From ZC4RG20 sp963782445 (GTDB taxonomy: Bacteria; Pseudomonadota; Gammaproteobacteria; Steroidobacterales; Rariloculaceae), in assembly GCA_963782445.1 (NCBI GenBank), contig CAWAJM010000001.1, forward strand, positions 4,216,001 to 4,280,000: 64,000 nt of DNA, written 5' to 3'. The position numbers were made by a program, and so were the translations under genes. This document shows positions 34,920-43,157 of this stretch, piece by piece (the first letter of the stretch is position 1; each line of letters starts with the position of its first letter). The notes under the pieces are model-generated. The model was not told where the DNA came from, ran no database searches, and worked only from the letters and a program-made list of their open reading frames with translations.

Positions 34920-36355
34920 GAGCGGGTCGCTCCGGCAGAGGCCGCGGCCTCGCCGACGGCCGGGGCCGCGACGGACGGCTCGGACGCACCGGCAGTGCCG
35001 GCCACTGCCGGACGCTCCCGGTCGCGCCGCTGCTGCGCGCGCCCGAGCGCGAGGCACAGCACGGTCCAGACGCCGGCCACGGGCACGGCCGCGGCGGCGA
35101 CGCCGATGAGGGGCAGGCCGAGGGCACGCAGCCCGGCGTCGAGGCCGGCGCCGGCGACATCGCCGCCCCGGTAGACGAACACGTCGATCATAGGCTTGGC
35201 CTTGTACTTCTCGCTCGGGGGAACGACGCTGAACAGGGTCTCGCGCGCCGGCCGGGAGACGGCATAGCGCGCCGCTCGCGAAATGGCCTGAAAAAGGGCC
35301 ATGACGCCGAACAGCGGCCAGACCGCCAGCACGCCGAAGCCCACCATGGTCACGAGCGGCAGCACCGCGAGCGTCCAGCCGACGCCGAGGCGGCGGATCA
35401 GATGCGTCGTGACGAAGGTCTGGGTGATCAGCGTCGCGATCTGCGCAAGCATGTCGAACTGCGCGAACCCGCTTACGCGTTGACTGAACGTATCCGTATT
35501 GACCAGGACCACATTCGCGCCCGTGAAGTAGACGAACGTGTTGGTGATGGCCATGAAGCCGATGTAGGCGGCAATGCCGAGCAAGTACGGCGAGCGTGCG
35601 AGCTCGACGGCGCCGTCCCAGAAGTTGCCGCCGATGCGGCCGGCGCCGGACTCGCGGCCGCCCGTTTCCGTCGGCCCGGCGGTGAGCTTCGAATGCTCGG
35701 AGGCCACGGCCGCACGGTCGAGCGTCAGCATGAGCAGGATCGCGACGCCGAAGAAGGCCGCACCCGTGAGCATGAGGCCGGCGGGCAGGTAGACGGAGTT
35801 CGTCATGTGGCTGGCCATGTCCGTGGCCCAGGTGCTGAAGATCGCCCCGAGCGTGCCGCCGATGCCGATGAACGCGAACATGCGCTTACCCTGGTCGACG
35901 TTGAAGACATCGACCATGAAGGCCCAAAACAGGCTGTTCACGAACAGATTGATGACCGTGAGCCAAACGTAGAAGGTGTAGCCGATGCCCCGGGCGAGCG
36001 GGGTCTCGGCCTTCGTGCCGATGAGGCCGCCGCCCGAGAGCGCGTCGGCGATAAGCAGGCCCGCGAACACCACGAGGCAGGCGATCACGAACAGGTACCC
36101 GATCGGGATGAAGCGCCGCCGGTCGAGGCGGCTTACGACCCCGCCGAAGAGCAGGACGACGACGAGCGAGGCGACCGAGGTCGCAACGAACATCCAATGC
36201 AGCGCGTCCATGCCGCGCGAGACGCCCATGGCCTCGCGCACGGGCCGCAGGAAGAAGTACCCGCACAGCACGCAGAAATAAAAAACGGCGGCGCGCACCG
36301 CGAGCGGCAGCTCCCCGCGCTTGAAATTGAGCAGGCGGGCGGTCCAATCGGTCAC
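34916..36355 (-). CDS. ATP/ADP-translocase-like (NTP/NDP exchanger, MFS-related) membrane carrier
   Basis: An integral inner-membrane protein of 479 residues with about 11-12 hydrophobic segments. The N-terminal stretch AVFYFCVLCGYFFLRPVREAMG and the ISRAARYAVSRPARETLFSVVPPSEKYKAKPMIDVFVYRGGD block are typical of the TlcA/NTT-like branch and its free-living relatives annotated as MFS or NTP/NDP exchange transporters. The substrate is unknown; a nucleotide cannot be assumed outside intracellular bacteria. GGAG nine nt upstream supports GTG 36355. It ends by overlapping the small lipoprotein gene. Confidence 0.72.
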   Translation of the reverse strand: MTDWTARLLNFKRGELPLAVRAAVFYFCVLCGYFFLRPVREAMGVSRGMDALHWMFVATSVASLVVVLLFGGVVSRLDRRRFIPIGYLFVIACLVVFAGLLIADALSGGGLIGTKAETPLARGIGYTFYVWLTVINLFVNSLFWAFMVDVFNVDQGKRMFAFIGIGGTLGAIFSTWATDMASHMTNSVYLPAGLMLTGAAFFGVAILLMLTLDRAAVASEHSKLTAGPTETGGRESGAGRIGGNFWDGAVELARSPYLLGIAAYIGFMAITNTFVYFTGANVVLVNTDTFSQRVSGFAQFDMLAQIATLITQTFVTTHLIRRLGVGWTLAVLPLVTMVGFGVLAVWPLFGVMALFQAISRAARYAVSRPARETLFSVVPPSEKYKAKPMIDVFVYRGGDVAGAGLDAGLRALGLPLIGVAAAAVPVAGVWTVLCLALGRAQQRRDRERPAVAGTAGASEPSVAAPAVGEAAASAGATRS

Positions 36356-36541
36356 GGCTCGAAGCTCCCCTCTCTGCGCCGAGCGTTGCGGCTGGCGCCA
36401 GTATAGCCGGCCGGCCGGCACCGGAAACAGGCCCTGGGGGCGCCGGCGCCGCTTGTGCGGCGAGCGCGCATTACCGGTAGGATAAGAAACGACGACGAGC
36501 CACGCCTCGACCTTTCACGAACTCAAGAAGGGGGGTGTTCC

Positions 36542-38602
36542 ATGGCGCAGACGCGCGGGCCGCACGAAACTCGAGACATTCGGGACATTGCATTCGTGGG
36601 CCACGCAGGTGGCGGCAAGACGACGCTCATCGAGGCCCTGCTCCATCGCGCAGGCGCCGTCAAAACCCCGGGCAGTGTGGCGAAAGGCAGCACGGTCTGC
36701 GACTTCGGGGAGCAGGAAAAGCGCCTCGGCCACTCGCTCGACGTGAGCTGCTGCGGCTTCGAGCACGACGGCAAGCTCGTGAATCTGCTCGACACCCCGG
36801 GGTATCCGGACTTTCTGGGCCGCGCGCTGGCCGTGCTGCCCGCGGTCGACACGGCCGCCGTCGTCGTGAGCGCCCAGAGTGGCGTCGAGCTCGTGACCCA
36901 GCGCGCCATGGAGTTCGCGGCCCGGCGCAAGCTCTGCCGGCTCGTGGTCGTGAACAAGATCGACGCCGACGGTGTCGACCTCGCGGACGTGCTCGCCCAG
37001 ATCCGCGCGAGCTTCGGCGCCGAGTGCCTGCCCATCAATCTGCCGGCGCGCGGCGGCCAGGCCGTCGCCGACTGCTTCTTCGAGCTCGCCGACGCCGAGC
37101 CGGACTTCTCGAGCTGCGCGGCCGCGCATACCGAGATCAAGGACCGCATCATCGAGATCGACGACGCGCTCATGGAGCTGTATCTCGAGCAGGGCGAGGA
37201 AATCTCGCTCGAGCAGCTCCACGATCCGTTCGAGCGCGCGCTCCGGCGCGGCCATCTCGTGCCCGTCTGTTTCGTCTCGGCGGAGACCGGTGCCGGCCTG
37301 CGTCAGCTGCTCAGGGTGTTCACACAGCTCATGCCGAGCCCGCTCGAGGGCAACCCGCCCGAGTTCCTGACCGGCGGGCCCGAGCCGAAGCGCGTGCCGA
37401 TCGACCCGGGCGACCCTTCGGGGCATTTCATCGGCCACGTCTTCAAGGTCACGGTGGACCCGTACGTCGGCCGCCTCGCGACGTTCCGCGTGCACCAGGG
37501 CCAAGTGCACGCGGGCGAGCAGGTCTACATCGGCGAGAAGCGCAAGGCCGTGAAGCTCTCGCATCTGTATCGGGTGCAGGGCAAGAATCTCGAGGAGATT
37601 CCGCGCGCGGTCGCGGGGGAATTCTGTGCCGTGGGGAAGATCGAAGCGCTCGGCTTCGACGACGTGCTGCACTCGAGCCACGACGAGGACGAGCTCAAGC
37701 TTCGCTCCCTCGAGATGCCGCCGCCCATGTATGGCCTCGCGCTCGAGCTCGAGCAGCACGGCCAGGAGAAAAAGCTCTCCGACGCGCTGCACAAGCTCGC
37801 GGCCGAGGATCCGAGCCTGCGCGTCGAGCACAACGCACAGGCCAACGAAACGGTGCTGCGCGGCATGGGCGAGCTGCACCTGCGGCTCGTGCTCGAGCGT
37901 GTCCGGGACGAGTTCGGGCTCGCGCTGAAGACGCATCCGCCGAAGATCGCCTATCGCGAGACGATCACCCACGCGGCCGAGGGCCATTACCGCCACAAAA
38001 AGCAGACGGGCGGCGCGGGTCAATTCGGAGAGGTGTATCTGCGCGTCGAGCCGCTGCCGCGCGGCACGGGCTTCGAGTTCGTGAACAAGGTCGTCGGCGG
38101 CGCGATCCCGGGCCAGTTCATCCCGGCTGTCGAGAAGGGCGTGCGGCAGGTCCTCGCCGATGGCGCCGTCGCGGGTTTCCCACTGCAGGATGTTCGCGTC
38201 ATCGTGCACGACGGTAAGCATCACGCGGTCGACTCGAAGGAAGTCGCCTTCATCACGGCCGGCAAGCGCGCGTTCATCGACGCGGTCTCACAAGCGGACC
38301 CGATCGTGCTCGAGCCGATCGCCAAGGTCGAGATCACGACGCCGAGCCAGTACGTGGGCGAGATCACCGGGCATCTCGCCGGCGCGCGCGCGCGCATCGC
38401 GGGCAGCGACGCACTCGCGCGCGGCCGGGCCCGGATCAGAGCCGAGGTGCCGCTAGCCGAGCTCGGCGAATACCAAACGACGCTGAAGTCGCTGACCGGC
38501 GGCGAAGGCTCGTTCACGATGGAGTTCGACCATTACGCGACGGCGCCCACGGCCGTCCAAAAGGCGCTCGAGAGCGAGTTCCGTCCCGCGGCCGAGGACT
38601 GA
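36542..38602 (+). CDS. EF-G-like translational GTPase (second EF-G type)
   Basis: A five-domain translational GTPase of 686 residues. G1 is GHAGGGKTTLIEAL, G3 DTPGYPDFLG, G4 NKIDADGVDL; domains II-V follow, with RETITHAAEGHYRHKKQTGGAGQFGEV in domain IV and PSQYVGEITGHLAGARARI in domain V. G1 differs from the GHVDAGKTT of canonical FusA, and there are no rpsL/rpsG/tuf neighbours, so this is a paralogous EF-G-like factor. Its specific role in translocation or recycling is not deducible. A GGGGGG site precedes ATG 36542. Confidence 0.88.
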   Translation: MAQTRGPHETRDIRDIAFVGHAGGGKTTLIEALLHRAGAVKTPGSVAKGSTVCDFGEQEKRLGHSLDVSCCGFEHDGKLVNLLDTPGYPDFLGRALAVLPAVDTAAVVVSAQSGVELVTQRAMEFAARRKLCRLVVVNKIDADGVDLADVLAQIRASFGAECLPINLPARGGQAVADCFFELADAEPDFSSCAAAHTEIKDRIIEIDDALMELYLEQGEEISLEQLHDPFERALRRGHLVPVCFVSAETGAGLRQLLRVFTQLMPSPLEGNPPEFLTGGPEPKRVPIDPGDPSGHFIGHVFKVTVDPYVGRLATFRVHQGQVHAGEQVYIGEKRKAVKLSHLYRVQGKNLEEIPRAVAGEFCAVGKIEALGFDDVLHSSHDEDELKLRSLEMPPPMYGLALELEQHGQEKKLSDALHKLAAEDPSLRVEHNAQANETVLRGMGELHLRLVLERVRDEFGLALKTHPPKIAYRETITHAAEGHYRHKKQTGGAGQFGEVYLRVEPLPRGTGFEFVNKVVGGAIPGQFIPAVEKGVRQVLADGAVAGFPLQDVRVIVHDGKHHAVDSKEVAFITAGKRAFIDAVSQADPIVLEPIAKVEITTPSQYVGEITGHLAGARARIAGSDALARGRARIRAEVPLAELGEYQTTLKSLTGGEGSFTMEFDHYATAPTAVQKALESEFRPAAED

Positions 38603-38612
38603 AAGGGGCGGC

Positions 38613-41600
38613 GTGAACAGCGACGCGTCCGCGCCGGCGGGCTGGCATTTCTGGATCGATCGCGGCGGGACCTTCACCGACATCGTCGCGCGCTCGCCGC
38701 GCGGCGCGCTCGAAACGCTGAAGCTGCTCTCCGCGGATCCCGAACGCTACGAAGACGCGGCCGTCGAGGGCATCCGCCGACTGCTCGCCGCCGCCCCGCC
38801 GAGCGAGCGCGGCATCGCGGCCGTGCGCATGGGCACGACGGTCGCGACCAATGCGCTGCTCGAGCGCCGCGGTGAGCCGACGGCGCTCGTCGTGACGGCG
38901 GGCCTGCGCGATGCGCTGCGCATCGGCACGCAGCAGCGCCCGGATCTGTTCGCGCTCGACATTCGGCTGCCCGAGATGCTCTACACGGAAGTGCTCGAGG
39001 CCGAGGAGCGCGTCGGCGCGGACGGCGACATCGTGGTGCCGCTCGACACCGAGCGCCTCGAGGCGGACTTGAGGCGCGTGCTCGAGCGGGGAGTTGCGAG
39101 CGTCGCGATCGTGTTCGTGCACGGCTACCGCTACCCCGAGCACGAGCGGCGCGCCGGCGAGATCGCGCGAGCCCTCGGCTTTCGCCAGGTCTCGCTCTCG
39201 CACGAGACGAGCCCGCTCATCAAGCTCGTGCCGCGCGGCGATACGACGCTGGCCGACGCCTACCTGACCCCCGTGCTCCGGCGCCACGTCACGGCCGTCG
39301 AGCACGCGCTCGCGGCGGAGCTCGAGGGACGGCCGCTGCTCTTCATGCAGAGCCACGGCGGCCTCGCGCGCGCCCGCTTCTTCCGCGGCAAGGACAGCGT
39401 GCTCTCCGGGCCCGCGGGCGGCGTCGTCGGCATGGCCGCGACGGCGCAGGCGGCGGGCTTTCCGCGCGTGCTCGGCTTCGACATGGGCGGCACGTCGACG
39501 GATGTCTCGCTGTTCGCCGGCGAGTTCGAGCGCACGGCCGGAGAGACGATCGCCGGCGTCCGCATCGCCGCACCGATGCTGAGCATCCACACGGTGGCCG
39601 CGGGCGGCGGCTCGATCGTCGAGTTCGCCTCGGGCCGGCTGCAGGTCGGGCCCGGCTCGGCGGGCGCCCGGCCCGGGCCGGCCTGCTATCGGCACGGCGG
39701 CCCCCTGACCGTGACCGATGCCAACGTGCTGCTCGGCCGCATTCAGCCGGATTTCTTTCCGCAGGCCTTCGGCCCCGACGCACGCGGCCCCATCGATGCG
39801 GACGTCGTCCGCGAGGGCTTTGCGGCGCTCGCGCAGCGCGTCGCGGCCGAGACGGGCGTGCCGCAGGACGCCGAGCGGGTTGCCTCCGGGTGCCTGCGAA
39901 TCGCCGTCGAGCGCATGGCGAACGCCATCAAGAAGATCTCCGTCGAGCGCGGTCACGACCCGGCGGACTTCGCGCTCGCGAGCTTCGGCGGCGCCGGCGG
40001 CCAGCATGCCTGCCAGGTCGCCGACGCGCTCGGCATCGATACCGTGCTCATGCATCCCCTCGCGGGCGTGCTCTCGGCCTTCGGCGTCGGGCTCGCGGAT
40101 TTGAGCACGATCCGCCAGCAGGCCGTGGAGCGCCGGCTCGAGGATTGCGCGGCCGAGCTGAGGGACATGGCGGCACGCCTCGCGGAAGACGCCGCGAGCG
40201 AGCTGCGCTCGCAGGGCATCGCGGCCGCGCTCATCGACGTGCGCGCACGGCTCGGGCTCCGCGTCGAGGGCTCGGACACGGTGCTGCCCGTGGAGCTCGG
40301 CGACGCGGCGCGTGCCCGCGCCGAGTTCGGCGAGGCGCACCGCCGGCATTTCGGCTTTCTCCTGCCGGACGCGCCCGTCGTCGCCGCCTGGGTCGAGGTC
40401 GAGGCCGTCGGCAGGACGGCCAAGCCCGAGGAAGCGCGCGTGCCGGCTCAGGCCGGCGCGCCGCAGCCGCGGACGCGGCGGCGCATCTGGTTCGACGGCG
40501 CGGCCGTCGACGCCCCGGTCTTCGAGCGCGCCGCGCTCGGGGCGGGCGCCGCTGTGCAAGGCCCCGCGCTCATCGTCGAGGCCAACGCGACGACCGTCCT
40601 CGAGCCGCATTGGCGCGCGGTTCTCGACGACTTCGGCCGGCTCGTGCTGACGCGCACGATGCCGCGGCCTCGCACGGAGCACGTCGGCACAGCGGCCGAC
40701 CCGGTCATGCTCGAGGTCTTCAACAACCTGTTCATGCACGTCGCCGAGCGTATGGGCGTCGTGCTCGAAAACACGGCGCACTCGGTCAACATCAAGGAGC
40801 GGCTCGACTTCTCCTGCGCCGTATTCGGGCCCGACGGCGCACTCGTGGCGAACGCGCCCCACATGCCCGTTCACCTCGGCTCGATGGGCGACAGCGTGCG
40901 CAGCGTGCTCGCCAAGTTTGCAGGCGCCATGCAGCAAGGCGATGCGTTTATGCTCAACGCACCGTACGACGGCGGCACGCACCTGCCCGACATCACCGTG
41001 GTCACGCCGGTGTTCGCGCGGGACGGCAAGGCGCTCGACTTCATCGTCGCGAGCCGGGCGCATCATGCCGACATCGGCGGCACGACGCCGGGCTCGATGC
41101 CGCCCACGAGCCGGCGCATCGACGAGGAAGGCGTGCTCATCGAGTGCCGGCGCCTCGTCGCCGCGGGCCGGCTACTCGGCGAAGAGACCCGCGCGCTGCT
41201 GACGGCCGGGCCCCTTCCGGCGCGCAATCCGGAGAAGAACCTCGCCGATCTCGCGGCCCAGGTCGCGGCCAACGCGCAGGGCGCGGCCGAGCTCGACGCG
41301 CTGATCGCGCGTTACGGCCGCGACACCGTGCACGCCTATATGCGGCACGTGCAAGCCAACGCCGAAGAATGCGTGCGCGAGGCACTCGCGGCCCTCGGCG
41401 GCGGCGCGTGGCAGACCACCTTCGACGGCGGCGAGACGCTGGCCGTGGCCGTGCGCGTCGACGCCGCGCGGCGCGAGGCCGTCGTCGACTTCGCGGGCAC
41501 ATCGGGCATGAGCGCGACGAACTTCAACGCGCCCGCGGCCATCGCCAAGGCGGCCGTGCTCTATGCGTTCAGGACCCTCGTGCGGCGCCCCATCCCGCTC

Positions 41601-42236
41601 AACGAGGGATGCCTGCGGCCGCTCACGATCCGGCTGCCCGAGCGCTGTCTCGTGAACCCCGTGTATCCGGCGGCCGTCGTGGCCGGCAACGTCGAGACCT
41701 CGCAGTGCATCGCCGACGCGCTGCTGGCGGCGCTCGGCGCCGCGGCCTCCTCGCAGGGCACGATGAACAACTTCACGTTCGGCGACGCGCGCTACCAGTA
41801 CTACGAGACGCTCTGCGGGGGCGCGGGCGCGGGTCCCGGCTTCGACGGCGCGAGCGCCGTGCACACGCATATGACGAACTCTCGGCTCACGGACCCGGAG
41901 GTCCTCGAGACGCGCTTTCCCGTGCGCGTGCGGCGCTTCGAGATCCGCGCGGGCTCCGGCGGCCCGGGCAGATGGCACGGCGGCGACGGCATCGTGCGCG
42001 AGCTCGAATTTCTGGCGCCCATGCGCGCCGCGATCCTCTCGAACCGCCGCCGCGTGCCGCCCTTCGGCCTTGCGGGCGGCGGCGACGGCCGGCCCGGGCG
42101 CAATTACGTGCTGCGGGCCGGGGGTGCCGTGGAGCCGCTCGGCTCGACGGCCGAGGTCGCGCTCGAGCCCGGCGATCGCTTCGTCATCGAGACGCCGGGC
42201 GGCGGCGGTTACGGGCGGCCGGGCGCCGATGGCTGA
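38613..42236 (+). CDS. ATP-dependent 5-oxoprolinase, fused HyuA/HyuB type
   Basis: A single chain of 1207 residues that would open 5-oxo-L-proline to glutamate with ATP. The N-terminal hydantoinase-A half carries FWIDRGGTFTDIVARSPRG, KLLSADPERYEDA and the actin-like ATP motif GFDMGGTSTDVSLF. The hydantoinase-B half begins near residue 690 (DPVMLEVFNNLFMHVAERMG) and includes GTHLPDITVVTPVF, SRAHHADIGG and GGPGRWHGGDGIVREL near the end. Length and fusion match the eukaryotic-like OplaH rather than bacterial PxpABC. GTG start, with GGGG upstream, 10 nt after the EF-G-like gene. Confidence 0.92.
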   Translation: MNSDASAPAGWHFWIDRGGTFTDIVARSPRGALETLKLLSADPERYEDAAVEGIRRLLAAAPPSERGIAAVRMGTTVATNALLERRGEPTALVVTAGLRDALRIGTQQRPDLFALDIRLPEMLYTEVLEAEERVGADGDIVVPLDTERLEADLRRVLERGVASVAIVFVHGYRYPEHERRAGEIARALGFRQVSLSHETSPLIKLVPRGDTTLADAYLTPVLRRHVTAVEHALAAELEGRPLLFMQSHGGLARARFFRGKDSVLSGPAGGVVGMAATAQAAGFPRVLGFDMGGTSTDVSLFAGEFERTAGETIAGVRIAAPMLSIHTVAAGGGSIVEFASGRLQVGPGSAGARPGPACYRHGGPLTVTDANVLLGRIQPDFFPQAFGPDARGPIDADVVREGFAALAQRVAAETGVPQDAERVASGCLRIAVERMANAIKKISVERGHDPADFALASFGGAGGQHACQVADALGIDTVLMHPLAGVLSAFGVGLADLSTIRQQAVERRLEDCAAELRDMAARLAEDAASELRSQGIAAALIDVRARLGLRVEGSDTVLPVELGDAARARAEFGEAHRRHFGFLLPDAPVVAAWVEVEAVGRTAKPEEARVPAQAGAPQPRTRRRIWFDGAAVDAPVFERAALGAGAAVQGPALIVEANATTVLEPHWRAVLDDFGRLVLTRTMPRPRTEHVGTAADPVMLEVFNNLFMHVAERMGVVLENTAHSVNIKERLDFSCAVFGPDGALVANAPHMPVHLGSMGDSVRSVLAKFAGAMQQGDAFMLNAPYDGGTHLPDITVVTPVFARDGKALDFIVASRAHHADIGGTTPGSMPPTSRRIDEEGVLIECRRLVAAGRLLGEETRALLTAGPLPARNPEKNLADLAAQVAANAQGAAELDALIARYGRDTVHAYMRHVQANAEECVREALAALGGGAWQTTFDGGETLAVAVRVDAARREAVVDFAGTSGMSATNFNAPAAIAKAAVLYAFRTLVRRPIPLNEGCLRPLTIRLPERCLVNPVYPAAVVAGNVETSQCIADALLAALGAAASSQGTMNNFTFGDARYQYYETLCGGAGAGPGFDGASAVHTHMTNSRLTDPEVLETRFPVRVRRFEIRAGSGGPGRWHGGDGIVRELEFLAPMRAAILSNRRRVPPFGLAGGGDGRPGRNYVLRAGGAVEPLGSTAEVALEPGDRFVIETPGGGGYGRPGADG

Positions 42237-42239
42237 GGG

Positions 42240-43157
42240 TCACGCCGCACCGACGCCTTTGGGGCGATAGCGGGTCAGGCCCGGAATCGCCCGTCCTGCG
42301 AGCTCGAAATACTCGGCGTCGCGCTCGACGCCGATACTTGCATAGCCGACGGCGTTGCAGGCCGCGAGGGTCGAGCCCGCGCCGGCGAACGGGTCGAGCA
42401 CGACGCCTTCGCCGAGCGGCAGCACGCCCCTGACGAGGCGGCGCAAGAACGCCTGCGGCTTGAGACTCGGGTGCGGCGCGAGCGCGCGCTCGGCGCTGCG
42501 CGTCGGCGCCGACGCGATCACGTCGCCGAAAGGCTTGTCCGCGGCCGGCCGCCGGAACCCGCCGGTCCTCCATTTGCGCAGGTTGTCGCGGACGCGGCCT
42601 TCGACGGGCTTGCGCGCCACGAGCCACGGCTCCCACATCGAGCGCGGCAGCACGCTCACGTCCGCGAACTCCGCGTGGGCCCCTTTCGGGCGGTCGCCGC
42701 CGCGCATCGTCATCGTGAGGCGGATCAGCTCGCCGCGGCGCTCGAGGCCGGCCTCGGCCAGCGCGGCCGCAACGATGTGCGAGACGAGCGGATTCGAGGC
42801 GACGAGGACATTGGCCCCCGGCACGAGGACCGGCAGCAGCGCCGCCCCAAAAGCGCGGAAGAAAGCGCGGATCTCCTCGAGCTGCGCGGCCGAGAGCGTC
42901 GTGAAACGCGGCAGTGGCGAGCGGGCGTGCCCGTCGAACGCCGGCGGGATGCGCCAGACGCCGCCCTTGCGGGCGCGCAGCTTGCGCTGCTGCTCGTCGC
43001 TGTACTCGTGCAGGCCATAGGGCGGATCGGTCACGACGGCATGAATCGAGCGCGGCGGCGCGCGCCGCAGCCAATCCAGGCAATCGCCGTGATGCAGCAC
43101 GCAGCGGTCGAACGCGAAGGCGTCGATCGGCACCGCCCGCCGGGCGCCGCTCGTCAC
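42240..43157 (-). CDS. Orphan DNA methyltransferase (DPPY before FxGxG, beta-type order)
   Basis: A predicted adenine-N6 or cytosine-N4 methyltransferase of 305 residues. Motif IV DPPYG is at residues 44-48, and the SAM-binding motif I (VVLDPFAGAGSTLAACNAVG) lies near residues 260-280, the order of beta-class enzymes. Between them is a target-recognition-like segment of roughly 200 residues. No restriction endonuclease or specificity gene is adjacent. The GTG at 43157 overlaps the stop of the sheath-like gene (GTGA), implying coupled translation. Convergent with the 5-oxoprolinase gene, with 3 nt between. Confidence 0.85.
   Translation of the reverse strand: MTSGARRAVPIDAFAFDRCVLHHGDCLDWLRRAPPRSIHAVVTDPPYGLHEYSDEQQRKLRARKGGVWRIPPAFDGHARSPLPRFTTLSAAQLEEIRAFFRAFGAALLPVLVPGANVLVASNPLVSHIVAAALAEAGLERRGELIRLTMTMRGGDRPKGAHAEFADVSVLPRSMWEPWLVARKPVEGRVRDNLRKWRTGGFRRPAADKPFGDVIASAPTRSAERALAPHPSLKPQAFLRRLVRGVLPLGEGVVLDPFAGAGSTLAACNAVGYASIGVERDAEYFELAGRAIPGLTRYRPKGVGAA

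Noticed and set aside
42240..43157. A restriction-modification system.
   Set aside because: Neighbours are a 5-oxoprolinase and a sheath-like protein; no endonuclease or specificity gene is present.
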